Shown: positions 41,108-54,094, counted from the first letter of the stretch. The stretch is 64,000 nucleotides of DNA from Cryptomeria japonica (GCF_030272615.1 NC_081414.1:334415427-334479426), one strand, 5' to 3'. Numbers and translations are program-made. The notes: generated from the letters alone by a model not told the origin.

Positions 41108-41984
41108 TAGATGGAAAATAAGGCAAACATCAAACCCCCCCATGGCACTTTATAATGGAGTGCGAGTATAATAAGGCACAAGATGTGCAAGATCCCAAGC
41201 ATACAACTTCAGAGCTCCCAAGAACACGTGCAAGAAAAATACCTGTCAAAAAGCCTTCAAAGAAAAGAAAAAAAATCCTTTGTACTGGTGGCAGGGAGGT
41301 GGAGACTAGGCTGAGCAGTAGCAGAGCTAGTGGCTGGGTGACGGAGTGGTTGGGAGGCAACCGACAGGCAGCAGCCAAGAGCAGCAAGTGCCCGGGAGGG
41401 CAACATGTGGGTGGGCGGGCAATGGTCAGGAGCAACTGGCAGCTGCTGGAAGGGCGACCGGAGGGTAGTAGCGGCCAAGGGCACAATAGGGAGGCAGCTG
41501 AGAGGCAATGGTAGGCTCCTGCAGCGGCTCCTGGTTGGCGGCTACTGCAAGGCGGCGGGATCGTTGGTGGTCAGCAGTTTAACGACTGTTGGGTGCTTGC
41601 AAACCCTAGCAATAACCGCCAAGGCTCCCGTGGTGGTCTTGGAGATCGCCAGCAGCTCCAAGGCCGTCACAGTTAGGGCATCGGCTTGGATAAGCCGTTA
41701 AACTACCCTAAAATATATTTTTTAAATTTTTCATCTCAAAAAACGTACCCAAGAAGGGCAAAAAAAAAAATTTAAATTGTCAAAGCCATAGTTGTCCAAA
41801 TTGGATAAGTTTTATATAAAAATGGGGGTTTTGGGGTGTTCTGAGCTCAATGGTGAGGTCTGTTTGAGCCCAAAATGCCCAGAAACAAAAAATCTCCCCA
41901 TATGCAAATAAAAAAAACTTTGAAAAAGCTTGAAACCCTCCAAAAAATCTTCTAAAAATTCAAGAACAAGCAACAACAGATATA

Positions 41985-41997
41985 GGCTCTGATGCCA
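41985..41997 (-). other. Element F primer-binding site
   Basis: Minus-strand TGGCATCAGAGCC, one substitution from the PBS of copia B (TGGTATCAGAGCC). Confidence 0.7.
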
Positions 41998-42390
41998 TGA
42001 AGAAGTTGAGAAAATACAACTTCAGAGATCCTAAGAACACCTGCAAGCAAAATACCTGTCACAAGAGAAGAATGGAGGCAAAAAGCAATAATGGCTCTGA
42101 AGAAGAAGATTATCATTGAGAGATGGAATCAGTAATGAAAAAGTACAATACAATCCTTATAAAAGGATATTAGCAACTCTAAATGTGTGTAGCCCTAAAG
42201 GGATAATGTGAATTTAAATACCTACAATATTATCAAATGCCTAAGTTTAGCTTAAGCGTAGAGTATAATAGACTAATAATTAAATAAATAATTATTAGCT
42301 AATACAAGATAACTCTAACAAAAAATAAAATAAAATTGGTAGGTTAATAGCAACTAAGGGGCTGCACCTGTAATACCCTAAAAAGGGTCA
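41998..42390 (-). repeat. Element F 5' LTR, truncated at its junction with G
   Basis: The match with the left copy ends after TACCCTAAAAAGGGTCA at 42390. From there the sequence (CCTAAACCATGGG) follows the LTR of G. The last 22 bp are shared by F and the start of the G LTR. Confidence 0.6.
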
Positions 42391-43140
42391 CCTAAACCAT
42401 GGGCCCCTAATCTCGATTTCATCACCAAGGTCCTAACCAAAGGCAAATTAAATCAATCTTGAGCACCTAATTAATTAATTCTCAGTCATTAATGTCACAT
42501 GGCAAATAAATCATTTTATATTAATTAAATATTTATTTAGTTAATTAATCATTCCAAGAAAATTATTTTAATCAATTATCCTATTTACTTAATTAAATAT
42601 CCTAGCATATTTAATTAAAAATCAATTTTCCATTAAATCATTAAAAAAAAGAATTAATTTGAAAAAAAGGAATTAATTTGGAAAAAGAATTAAAATTGAG
42701 AAAAGAAATAAAAAAGGAATTAAATTGAAAAATCTCAAAAAAGCAATTAAATCAATTAATTATCAAAATTGAATAAAAATATAAAATAAATCAGTTTTTC
42801 TGATTTTATCTTAAAATTAGTTCAATTTCCTTTAAAGCTGAGAAAAGCAACCAATCACATCAATTCACCTAGATTGTGCTTCCTCTTGGAGAATCTTTGT
42901 CGTTCATCATTGATCGATCTTGATCGTTGGTCTCTCTCTGGATTTTCTATAAATTCATACTCTCATCTCTCATAAAGAAATCTAAGAGCAAAACTAAACT
43001 CACATCTACCAGAAGGCAATATGTCGCTTTGTAATGGTTTCATTGTTCATTAATTATTTGTTTACTAACCATGCATCTAATGACTTAATTGAAGTGTTGT
43101 GTATTCAGATATAGATACAGGTCCACTTTTCACACACACA
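42369..43140 (+). repeat. Gypsy G 5' LTR
   Basis: 772 bp from TGTAATACCC to the CACACACA end. It is collinear with 61521-62526 except that the latter has about 234 extra bp (about 62127-62360). U3 is rich in TTAATTAAATATTTATTTA palindromic modules. The TATA box TCTATAAATT lies at about 42946-42955. Confidence 0.85.
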
Positions 43141-43144
43141 TTTT

Positions 43145-43160
43145 TGGTGCCCACTGCGAG
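43145..43160 (+). other. Gypsy G primer-binding site
   Basis: TGGTGCCCACTGCGAG follows a short T-run after the LTR; equivalent in position to the PBS of C. Confidence 0.55.
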
Positions 43161-45089
43161 GCTGTAAAGATTCAATTTTTTTAGCTTTGCAAATCATTTT
43201 TTTATTTTTCAGGTTTCATTTGTATGGTCTCTGCCAAAGTTCATACGAGTTTTTGCACATTACAAGATGAGTTATGAGAATACTCGTTCTACTCTATAGG
43301 AATCATTGTACGAGTATCTTCTTGTGTTGTTTCATTCTTTGTTTACTCGTTTGGTTCGGTGAGAATACTCGTTCTGCTCGATGAGAATTGTCATACGGAT
43401 TTATGCTTTTCTCGTTTTATAAACTGTATACTTTTTGGGGTTTTCTTGATTTGGCTTTGGATTTTACTGATGCTAACCCTGAATTATCTTTTGTCTACCT
43501 GAGATTTTCATAGCCTAACTGATTTTCTATAGAACGCCTATCAAAGAATTTATCAAATCAAACTTACGCCATGTCAAAGAATCGAAAACAATATGACTAC
43601 TGATGCATTGGTTTTATAGGTTGCCTAAGGAGAATCGACTAAATATTGTGTATTCTTTAATTCATTTTTAGGCACTTAAATTACTATGTGGTAAATTAAA
43701 AAATCTATCTTTTGTGTTTGAAGAAAAGTCTAAGAGGTAGGAGAGTATGCTTTTGTCTACACAGACAGTCAAAAATCCAGACCCTTGAAGCTTTTTCTAA
43801 GTTTGAGATTTGTGTACCTTTTAGCAGGCCTATCATAGTGGGAAAACTTGTGAGAACAACTAAACCTAAGAGTTCCAACTCACTATAATAAATAGGACTT
43901 TCAGGATTAAAGTCTTGGAGGATAGGATTATTTGAGTTTTTCTCTTTTGAGATCTCTCATATCGCCCATTTTGCAGGGTCTTGCAGTCTCAATCATGCTT
44001 GCGTGACTACAACTTGTTTTGGTACCTTGTGAAGATATAGGCCTCAATCGCGCTTGCGCGACTTCAAGGGGTAATTGCGAACGAAAATCTTTACTAAGAA
44101 CTTTAAGATAGAAGCTACCTGGTTCACCTTTGAAAGGTGGATAATCTTTTTGCAAGAGAGATAGTAACTCTCCAAAGACACTTGCCATATCATGCCCCCA
44201 TTAGCATTTGGAGTCGGCTAACATGGTGTTGAGAATCCATTGCGTGAGACTCAGTAGCTGTATTTTGATTAGCTATTGGGTGTGTACCTGAGTCTTCAAG
44301 AAAAGGTTTTCTCTCTTAGCTAACTTTCTTAGGGTTAGCATGTTGTGCTTGGAACACTTTCCATCTTGAGTGTTTTTTGTGTATTCATCCTAAAAGTGGA
44401 AATTGAAAAATAAAAAAAGAAAAAAACTAGAAAAACTCAAAACAATCAAAAAAATTAAATTTAATGGTCAAAAACTCAATTTCCTTGTCAAAAATTTGTC
44501 CCTGGTCAGAATTATCATACGAGTTACCTACATTGTTTTCCGAGTCATCTAGTTTGTCATTTTGTATTCTCAAAACTGTCAATCTGGGTTCCCAAACCGT
44601 CGTTTGGTTAGTGGAAAATTGGTGGATCAGTCAGTAGTAGTTTGTCATCCAGTTGAGCCTAAATTGTCATTCGAGTAAAGGCAGCAACTTGTACAAGTGA
44701 CTATCTATGTCATCCAATGAGTATTAAAATTTCATCTAAGTTAAAGAAAATTGCCGTTCGAGCCTCTGATGTATCAGTCCAGGAATATGCTAGTTTGCGG
44801 CAAGTTTAAATCTAGTCTTTCTCAATCCTGAAGCATAAACAGTCTTGATAGTGTACCCCTGCCGATGTGTTGCATGATTTTGTCAATCATCTCCTAGCTA
44901 ATTCAATCAATAAATTACCAAACTTAATCAACCTAGGTTGATTAGATCATGTCTTATACATGATAGATCGTTCCTGAAACCAGACTGAGTCTTAGTCACC
45001 TCTCTTAATCACTATGTTAAATGCATAACTAGCTTTGATTTGATCTTGACATCTGTATCACATCTAGCTCTTAGTCAAGTCAGTTGTAA
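43161..45089 (+). other. Gypsy G leader with ACTCGT motifs
   Basis: 1.9 kb, no credible gene. Motifs of the type ACTCGT or its complement ACGAGT recur at 43244-43410 (e.g. CATACGAGTT, AATACTCGTTCT twice, GTTTACTCGTTTGG) and more sparsely at 44520-44770. The antisense intron of G contains the related word TTTACTCGT. Confidence 0.55.
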
Positions 45090-46664
45090 ATGCTTATTCA
45101 AACCAGGAGCTCTTCTAAGAACAAGAACAATAAAATAGAAGAGACAGTAACAATGCAAACTAATCCTTTTTTTCAAGAACAACCAATTTTTTATGAACCT
45201 TTTGAACAACAAACCTCAGACAAACCTTCGTCTTCAGACAAACCACTTTTGGATCAATCCTTATCTTCCAATATGTCTGAAGGAAGACAAGAAAAAGAGG
45301 CTGGTAGACATAAATCTCGTGATGACCTTAGCATCTAGGCTAATGACAATGATTCTTCTACCAGTGATTCTAAAGTTTCCGAACCCGGAGAAGATACTAT
45401 AGTAAAATGTCAAAAGGACAAAGACTTCAAAAAGGTGATGAAGATTATCATGGCCTGAGAAAAAGAAGAATACTTTCTAGAATGGGCCAAACAAGGAGCC
45501 AAACTCCCCCCTAATTACAATGTTGAAAGTCTTGTCACTAAAGAAGATGATACTCCACTAGCATTGGTAACAAAACAATTACAAGAACTACAAACTGAGA
45601 TTAAAGAAATGAAAGACAAAGACAAATCTCCTATGAAATATTCCTTGGATACAATTTGCCCATTTCCATTCGACAAGAGTCTTTACATGCCTCTGTTTCC
45701 TTCCAGAACAAAAATTCCTAAGTTTGATAAATATGATGGCAACTCAGATCCTCAAGACCATGTCCGATAATTTTGTGCTCTATGTATGGAGTCATGCACG
45801 AACGGACTTATCTCATGTGCCTCTTTCCAAGAATTTTAGGAGGACAAGCTATGAAATGGTTTTCAAGCCTGGCTATGGGAATTAAATCTTTTGAAGAACT
45901 GGTTGAATTGTGTCTACAACAATACTCCTTTAAAATTCATCATTCGGTCACAATGAACGACATTTGTAATACCAAACAAAAGACAAGAGAACCTTTTCTC
46001 ACTTTCCTTCAGCGTTGGAGAAAGAGGTTCTTTAGATATTCACAACCCATTACTAATTTTGAGAAAATGGACATCTTTGTCAATAATCTGATTCATGAGT
46101 TGAAATATAATATCCAAATGCGAGTATACCATTCATTCAACAAGATGATGGATAATGATCTCAAAATGGAAGATGTGCTTGTAAGGAAAGGAGATATATC
46201 ACTTTATAAAGAAACACATCAAGGCTCTAGTTCCAAAGAGAAGAACAAATACTAGAAATACAGAAAAGATAATAACATAAATGTTGTTAATGATGGAGAG
46301 GTTTATAATGTCAACCCAAAATCAAAACCTATAGTATTCAATCTGACTAGCAGAACACAAGCCCTCAAAACAGCTGAAAATGCTACAAAAAACCCACCTA
46401 AGAAATCAAAACAGTGGTTTAAAGAGAAGCCTTGGGTTTCAAAACCTATGTGTGATTTTACTCCCCTGGGAGAATCCTATGAGTCAGCTTTTAAGACTCT
46501 ATTGGCAAACGAACTGATCACATTGCCTGACAACTCCAAGCCATATGATCCTGAGGTCAAACCTAAATGATGGAGGGAAAACGAGCACTGTGAATATCAT
46601 CGAAACAAGGGTCATACAACAAATAACTGTATGAAACTCAAACAGGAGATTCAAGACCTCATCG
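45090..46664 (+). pseudogene. Gypsy G gag
   Basis: ATG 45090 (MLIQTRSSSKNKNNKIEE) aligns in role with the gag start of C. Capsid core: PFPFDKSLYMPLFP, KFDKYDGNSDPQDHVR, then after a frameshift near 45775 AMKWFSSLAMGIKSFEELVE and FLQRWRKRFFRYSQP. Knuckle CEYHRNKGHTTNNC near 46590-46630. Stops occur at 45336, 45457, 45768, 46253 and 46568. Confidence 0.8.
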
Positions 46665-47276
46665 ATGTTGGAAAAATTATTGTTGGAAATCATGCATAAC
46701 CAGTCATTTCACATTGAAGCTATTATCCATAAGCACCGAGTCAAGCGTGTTTTGATAGATGGAGGCGCTGGGTTGAATATTTGTACCTACAATTTACTAA
46801 TACAGTTGGGATTTTCTGATAATGTCATTGATCCAACAAAGAAAATAACAATCAAAGCTTATGAGGAAGAAGAAAGAACCTCTAAGGGTATATTATTATT
46901 ACCGATAAGGGTGGGACCTATAGAACGAGATGTTATTTGTCAAGTGCTTGATCTTCCTCTCTCCTACAACATCTTATTGGACAGATCATGGATTCATGAA
47001 ATGCAAGCAATGCCATCTACTTACCATCAGTGTTTGAAATTTTCTTACAATGGCATAGAAGTCAACGTTCCTGCTGATACAACCTACACCTGTAATGCTT
47101 TAAAACAGTGTGTTGATACCCTTTTTCCTCATAACAGAGAAGCCTCTACAGCTGAAATTTCAGAAACTTTGATCAAAGATTTTGAATTTTTTTTTAAAAT
47201 CACAGGTACTGGAATGGATGGATACAAGATAGAACCTGTACTCTCATTGATGTCTCATCCACCATCACCAAGATAG
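46665..47276 (+). pseudogene. Gypsy G aspartic protease
   Basis: An open 203-aa frame with HKHRVKRVLIDGGAGLNICT, ITIKAYEEEERTSKG, LLPIRVGPIERDVICQVLDL and LLDRSWIHEMQAMPSTYHQ, colinear with the protease of C. In C the equivalent of its Arg codon before VLIDGG is the TGA at 17393, supporting a CGA-to-TGA origin of that stop. Confidence 0.8.
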
Positions 47277-49228
47277 TCTGGAAAACCATCAGAGACTATG
47301 AAGCCACAAACTTCAAATACAAACATCATCTATGATGGTATTTTTGTACAGTCCTCTACTTCCCTTAGAGATGAAATAAAAGAGGCGACTGTTCTCAAAT
47401 GGCTTTTCAAAGAAGAGAGTGAAAATAGAGAAGGGCAACACAATGATATTTCCCCTGAAGAATATGGTCCAGGCTATAAGATGATTCAATGCATGGGATA
47501 TTCAAGTATTGGTCCTTTGGGAAAGCGCCAAGAAGGAATCATTGAACCTATCAAGTTACAAACTAAGTCTACAAATGATAAAAATGGACTCAGATACCAT
47601 CTAGAAGAGTCATCAAATAAAAAACACACTTCTCATCAACAAACTAAGTGGAGGAAAAAGATACTACATCAAACATCACCAAAAGTAAATACTTAGCAAA
47701 TCCAGGACGAGTATGAGAAAGAACAAGAAGAACTAGCAATCAAGAGAGAAGAAGCAACTTGTGATCATGTTCCATTTGTATCAACAATAACACTACAAGA
47801 ATTAGATATTTTAGAAGACATAAGAGAAGAGGTGGAAGGAATTAAAAACATGTTTGCACCACTAAACATTCATGTCACATATATTGGAAGAATCCAAGCA
47901 GAGGATTCAAAAATAGACTCGAATGAGTATGAATGGGGTCCATATCCTCTCTCAGATACATCTACCGAAGAAACTCTTGAATAACCTAATGATATCATAG
48001 ACGAAGCATAAGAGATAATACGCTTGAAGCTGCAAAAGGAAATAGAGGAAATTAGACTAAAAAGACAAGAAGATAATGAACAATAGCTGAAAGAAAGAAA
48101 AGCACGGGAAAATTCTTCACCTACTATCTCTCCCTCTAATGAGATAGAGAAAATCAGATATGGGACTACAAATGAAGAACTAGAGGCTAGACAAGCAAGA
48201 CCGGTCATCAGTCCAGAGGAAGTTGAATGGGAAAGAAGATAGAGAATAATAGAGTCGTCAAGGTTATGTCAATAGGTATGTCAACTACAAGTGATCATTG
48301 AACCAAATCATGAAGGAACATGTAGTATACAAGATGTTGATATTGATACTATATATGCTTTCACTAATCCACTTAAAGAGGAGTCAGAGGCTTCATCTTC
48401 TGACTCCGATCACTCTGAAATAAGATCTATTCATGACATTACCTATTCAACACCAAACTATGACTACTTTGTCATGAATGTCGACACTCTGTTTGAAGAA
48501 CCTATTACTGTTGAGCCACAATATGTAGTCTAGTTTGAAGTAGAGGAAGGTGCTAGTGGTAGGTCTATTGGGTTAGATCCCCTAAATACTAACGTAAAAT
48601 TAGATAATCGTGTTCTAACTCTTCCTGGTCTTGAGATGCTTATGCAAGGTAGTCTTCTAGAACTCAACTTGTCAGTTCGAGGTTGTGATGACAATACCGT
48701 GAATTGCCTTGAACCAGTTGAATATTTATCCCTGGTACATCCTGAGCTTACTGACTATACTCTCAAAGATCAACCCTTGAATATCCCTACCTTTGCCAAC
48801 GACTATACATTAGCCTGTTATCGTAATGCAGTTGAACAAATGAGCTCTTCCACCAATGAACAAAGTGAGAACATGATAGAAGCAGATGTCAAATATCTTA
48901 GTCTCAAAAAAAAAAAATTAAAAAAGTGTTTTGATGGCGAAAACCACACTGTGGCGGTGTCAGAATAAAAAATAGTAAAAATAAAGGACGTATCTAACGA
49001 TGAAAACCTCTCTGAGGCACCTGAAGCTGAGATACTTGATATTTTGTGTGATCAGTTTCAAGAGTGATCATTAGTTCTAATTGAACCTACACAACTAGTA
49101 AACATTGGAACAGAAGAAACTCAACATACCATTCATGTAGTTCAATCCTTATCAGCAGAAGAACTGAAAGAATTTGTTGATTTCTTCACAGAGAAAAAGA
49201 TCAATTTTGCATGGACATATGTTGATAT
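47277..49228 (+). pseudogene. Gypsy G protease-RT spacer with G-patch-like domain
   Basis: The frame 47298-47696 contains EEYGPGYKMIQCMGYSSIGP with LGKRQEGIIEPIKL, matching the G-patch of C. The remaining acidic sequence (47700-49228) is broken by many stops. It carries GENHTVAVSE and ENLSEAPEAE segments near 48936-49025, then the FAWTYVDM end before solo LTR I. Confidence 0.7.
48936..49021 (+). repeat. GGYGAAAAC stem-loop motifs, G copies 1-2
   Basis: GGCGAAAACCACACTGTGGCGG (48936-48957) and GATGAAAACCTCTCTGAGGC with following ACC (48999-49021). Same positions relative to RT as the two copies in C. Confidence 0.6.
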
Positions 49229-49233
49229 GTAGG

Positions 49234-50701
49234 TGTAGACGTATAAAAATGACCATATTCCTAAATGAATATTTTATGTTCATTTCCCTATTTAATTAAA
49301 TCCAATTTAATTAAATTATCCACATTCTTCTATTTTATTAAATAAATTATTCAATTTATTTAAATAAAATTCACTATACCATTTAATGAATAAATCATTT
49401 TATTCAATTAAATCCCCCTAGCCACTTTTAATTAAATTCAAATTTAATTAAAAAGTTATCCTAAATTGAATAAATCAAATTTATTTAATTACAACCAAAT
49501 TGAATGAAAATGAATTAATTCAATTAAATCCTATTATCCCCCATCCACTTGCAAAAACCCAAACCCCTTCCTAATCCCTTCTAGAATCTTCTAATCTATT
49601 CTAATTAACCTAAACCCCCTCTAAACTTTGTCACATCCCTAAACAAAGGGAGGTCACTTCTCAAATGGCCCAAAGTCTTGGATAACCATTGAAGGTTTTC
49701 AACCTTCAACCACCAAAACCCTTAAAGTCTTTGAAAACCATTGAAGGCTTCCAACCTTCAACCACTTAATCCCCAAAGTCTCCAATAACCATTAATGGTT
49801 ATTTCAAACCCTCCCACATGGTTAAAACATTTGTTTTGACTCAACCTCTACCCAACCCAAGGGTCTCATCAGGTCATTAATGCTTTGACCTTGATTATCT
49901 CTTAATCATTTGCACAAAGGTTTATCTTTGGATTAGATCTTAATTCATTAGGTAAACCTAACTTAGACTTGACCCTTAGCCTTTAGATAACCATGAGGTC
50001 TCCTCAGGCCTTCAATGCCTCCAACCTCTTCTCTCAACCCAATCCTGTGTTGACATTTGTCACCATTTCATTGGTGCCAATTGTGCACATGGATCCCCAA
50101 CTTTCAAACTTGGCCCTTGATTAAACCATTCAATCTTGACCATCCATTGCCCTGTTTGTGCTATAAATAGAGCTCTCATTCCTCCATTCTTAACAATCAT
50201 CCTTCAAATTTGTAGCATCACACTTATGCTCAAATTCTTTCAAGCTTTCCCATTTCATATATGCTCATTATTTAGCCTCCTTTAGATCATAAATTAGACT
50301 AATATGCATGCTTAGATTACTTTCTTTATCATTTTTAGTTCAATCATAGACTAAATATAGTATGCTAGGATAGTATTCATACTAATCTTGTCATCTTATC
50401 ATCTAGTTTATTGCATTTTATCATCATATATAGCTTATAACACATCTCATACTAAAATCTATAAAAAGCATCTCTCGTTCTCATATTTGCCATCCCTAAA
50501 CCATTTTGCTCAGTGATCTGAGAGAAAAACATTGGTTTGAGGGACATTGTGAGATAGAGAACCATGGGACCCTCCTTGGGAAGTTGAGTAACACTACGTT
50601 ACTCCATAGCTTGCATCAAGAAGTCCTGTGTGTGTGTGTGGACTGGTATTTCTCATAATTTTCACGTTTTAAGTTTTATTCACCCACTTTTCCCACATAC
50701 A
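49234..50701 (+). mobile_element. Solo LTR 'I' with GTAGG TSD
   Basis: 1468 bp, TGTAGACGTATAAAA...TTCCCACATACA, flanked by GTAGG at 49229-49233 and 50702-50706. It splits the G pol frame between the spacer and RT. The AT-palindrome-rich first 300 bp resemble the U3 of C and G. The TATA box CTATAAATAG is at 50161-50170. No internal domain is present. Confidence 0.9.
50161..50170 (+). promoter_or_regulatory. TATA box of solo LTR I
   Basis: GCTATAAATAGAGCTCTCATTCC is a textbook plant TATA context, about 0.93 kb into the LTR. Confidence 0.55.
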
Positions 50702-50706
50702 GTAGG

Positions 50707-51582
50707 GTCTGGATCTTCACCTTGTAATGCATCATCTTTCTATCACTCCCAAAGTTAAACTTGTCAAGAAAAAACTCCGAAAAATGCATCCTCATGTTGC
50801 ATTACTTGTTAAGGTTGAGCTAGAAAAATTACTAAAAGTTGGATTCATTAGAGCAATTGATTATGCAGAGTGGATATCTAATATTATACCTATTTCCAAA
50901 CCTAACAAATCAATACGTGTTTGCACAGATTTCAAAGATTTAAACAAAGCATGTCCAAAAGATGATTTTCCACTGCCCAACATAGACATGATAGTGGACA
51001 TGATTGTTGTTTATGAAATATACTCTCTGATGGATGGTTTTTTCTGGATACAATCAAATCAAAATTGCACCTGAGGATCAAGAGAAAACAACATTCACCT
51101 GTGCATGGGGAACTTTCTTTTGGAATGTGATGCCCTTCGACTTAAAGAATGCAGGCACTACTTATCAAAGAGTTGTAACAATTATCTTTCATGATATGAT
51201 GCACAAAAACATGGAGGACTATGTCGATAATACTCTACTCAAATCTATGAAAAGATCAACACATCTCTCAAAACTGGGTCCAATCTTAGAGAGGATGGAA
51301 AAATTTAAACTCGGACTAAATCCTAAGAAATGTGCGTTTGGAGTCACATATGGCAAGCTCCTAGGATACATTGTTTCAATTAAAGGAATTGAAGTGGACC
51401 CAGAAAAAGTTAAAGCTATAATGGAAATGCCACCTCCAAAGAATGCCATTCAAATGAGAACTCTACAAGGGCGACTCCAATCAATAAGATGCTTTATTTC
51501 TCAGCTCCCAGATAAAGCTCAACCATTCACAAAAGCTTTACGAAAAGGAGTTACACATAACTGGGATGAAGATTGTGAATGA
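50707..51582 (+). pseudogene. Gypsy G reverse transcriptase
   Basis: MHHLSITPKVKLVKKKLRKM, RAIDYAEWISNIIPISKP, KDDFPLPNID, a frameshift near 51040, then GYNQIKIAPEDQEKTTFTCA. The catalytic box is YVDN (51220-51231) in place of YVDD, so the second catalytic Asp is lost as well. Confidence 0.85.
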
Positions 51583-52670
51583 AATCTAAAGCAAATCAAA
51601 GAATATCTTTATAATCCACCTATCTTAATGCTACCGATTCAAGACAAACCCTTGATTCTCTACATATCAGCTATTGATACATCACTGGGGGCACTTTTGG
51701 CTCAACAGGATGAGAATAGAAAGGAAAGAGCTATATATTATATCAGTCAAAAATTGAAGTCCTATGAGAGGAACTATACTATCATTAAGAAAGATTTCTT
51801 GGCATTAGTCTTCGCATCACAGAAGTTAAGACATTACATGCTAGCACATTCTATCAAACTGGTGGCTAAAATAGATCTGCTCAAATATCTTCTCAGCAAG
51901 GCAACGCTTACAAGGAGATTGGATAAGTGGGTTATGATACTTACAAAATTTGACATTGAATATGTAGAATGCAAATCTATCAAAGGACAAGTCATTGCGG
52001 ATCAACTTGTTGGTGCTCCACTTGAAGATAATCAACCTTTGCACATAGAATTTCTAGATGAATTCATAATGCACCTTACTAAGCGATCCTGGAAAATTTT
52101 CTTTGATAGGTCTTTTACTCAACAAGGTTCTGGTGCTGGAATTCTTTTTATCATTCCTCAAATATACTCAATCCCAAAGGCGTACAAGATCCTCTTTCCT
52201 TGTACAAACAATATTGCAAAATATGAAGCCTTGGTAAATGGAATCAAGCTAGCTATTGAATGGTAAGTTGTTGAGTTATACATCTATGGTGACTCTCAAG
52301 TGATAATCAACTAGATCAATGATATATATCAAAATTAGGATGAAAAATTGATTCTCTATAACAGAATGGTTGCTGACTTTAAGAAATACTTTACCTTTGT
52401 CTCATTTCAACAGATTCCCAGATCAACAAACAGAGCAACAGATGCTATGGCTACATTGGCATCTATACCAAAGCTACAAGAATTTGAGTTTGGCTATGAA
52501 TTCTTGGTGGAAGAGCTTCATTGTATTGCTTATGATTCCCCCAAGTCCCAGATGGTCTATTCTATCATTGGACATGACTCATCTCGCTATATTCATATCT
52601 ACTCTTACTTACGTGACCAAATTATCCTTGATAACCTTACCCGTAATGAGAAAAGAAACTTGATCTGAAA
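51583..52670 (+). pseudogene. Gypsy G RNase H domains (two)
   Basis: First domain: LILYISAIDTSLGALLAQQ, IKKDFLALVFASQKLRHYM. Second domain (from about 52088): WKIFFDRSFTQQGSGAGI, where DRS replaces DGS, then NNIAKYEALVNGIKLAIEW with the catalytic Glu changed to Lys relative to C (AEYEA), and STNRATDAMATLASI. Stops lie near 52263 and 52312. Confidence 0.8.
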
Positions 52671-53838
52671 TGCTTCACGGTATGTCATCAATGCTAATGA
52701 TTTGTATAGGCGAGGTTTAGATAGTACTTTTCTTAGGTGTCTATAACCTGAAGAGTCCCAACATGCATTATTTGAAGTCCATGAAGGTATTTGTGGATCT
52801 CACTCAAATGGTCTAACTTTAGCTTGGAAACTGCTAAGGGTTGGCTACTATTGGCCGGATATGAAAAAAGATGCTATAAAATTTGCTAAAACTTGTGAGA
52901 AATGTCATATACATGGGCATCTCATGCATGCTCCAACAAGAGAGCTAATACCTTTTATCACAAGCCTTTTCAGCAATGGGCATTTGATCTCATCAGCCAA
53001 ATCTATCCTGCATCATCTAATGGACACAGGTTTATCACAACTGCCACTAAATACTTCACCAAGTGGGTTGAAGCAGTTTCTCTAATCAAAGCAACTAGAA
53101 AATAGGTAGCTATGTTCATTCTTAACTATATCATCTACAGGTATGGAATACCTTCTTTGATTGTGACTGACAATGGAGGATAATTCAAAAACAAGGACCT
53201 AGGTGAGCTTTGTGAAAAGTTCAAAATCAAACAGCATTGGTCTTCTATATATCACCCTCAAGGTAACGGACAAGCTGGAGCATCTAACAAAAATTTGTTG
53301 ACTATCTTACATAGAATAGTCAACAAATTTGAAAAGGATTGGCATCTATAGCTCAATCCGACACTGCGGGCTTATAGAACGAGCATCAGAACACCTACAA
53401 GAGCTACACCCTTTGCTTTGGTATATGGGGTTGAAGCAGTCTTGCCTATAGAGGTTGAAATCCCTTCTTTGAGAGTTTCTTTGCGAGGTCTTGTCACTGA
53501 TGAAGATCATAGAATATCTAGATTGCACGAACTCGAATTGCTAGATGAACGTTGACAAGTGACGTTTGATCATCTAAGAGATTATCAGAAAAAGAATGTC
53601 TAGAGGTTATAACAAGAAATTTCAATACAGAGAATTTCAGGTTGGTGACCTTATTTTAAGAGAGAATCCTAAAAATCAACCGTTTCGAGAACGAAAGGGG
53701 AAGTTTGAACCCAACTGGCTAGGTCCCTACATTATTGCTGCAACCTTTGGCTTTGGTGCTTATCAACTCTCAACATCAAAAGGAGAACAATTTCGTGAAC
53801 CAATCAACACCATCCACTTGAAGAAAGTATACACGTAG
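52671..53838 (+). pseudogene. Gypsy G integrase
   Basis: Zinc domain HEGICGSHSNG...CEKCHIHGH (about 52780-52920), core segments with FITTATKYFTKWVEA and VTDNGG (53167), GNGQAGASNK where the catalytic Glu is Gly, and the carboxy module KFEPNWLGPYIIAATFGFGAYQLS ending at 53836. Several stops and frame changes. Confidence 0.8.
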
Positions 53839-54008
53839 CATTCTCTACTCCAACAATCAGTACAACTAAAAAGTCCTGAAGAAATCATAAAAAATAGAAA
53901 AAAGTCCTAAAAAAATAAAAAATAAAACATAAAAAGTCCTGAAAAAAAAAAAGAGAAAAGAGAAAAGAAGCAAAAAAAAAAAAATCAAAATATGAAAGAA
54001 AAATGCCT

Positions 54009-54094
54009 TGGTGAAAACTTGGTAAACAGGCACCTTGGTAGTAAAAAAAGAAAGAATCTTTGCCAAGCAGGTGAAAATATGGTAAACAGGCGCC
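54009..54094 (+). repeat. GGYGAAAAC stem-loop motifs, G copies 3-4
   Basis: GGTGAAAACTTGGTAAACAG with following GCACC (54009-54033) and GGTGAAAATATGGTAAACAG with GCGCC (54070-54094). Non-coding, just after the integrase stop, as in C. Confidence 0.65.

Larger units (their letters stand above)
40354..42390 (-). mobile_element. Element F: small non-autonomous copia-like element
   Basis: Direct repeats 40354-40764 and 41998-42390 flank about 1.2 kb. On the minus strand the left edge of the right copy is followed by TGGCATCAGAGCC (41997-41985), a near-match of the initiator-Met PBS, so the element runs right to left. The interior is leader-like: AT-rich, then a GC-rich block (41285-41700) resembling the GC-rich leader of B, with no gag or pol. 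A third partial copy of the LTR edge (ACAACTTCAGAGCTCCCAAG) lies near 41204. No TSD matches its ends, and the right end fuses to the LTR of G. Confidence 0.6.

Noticed and set aside
41130-41701. Overlapping ORFs on both strands in F
   Set aside because: GC-rich leader-like sequence; no gag, no start context and no homology visible.
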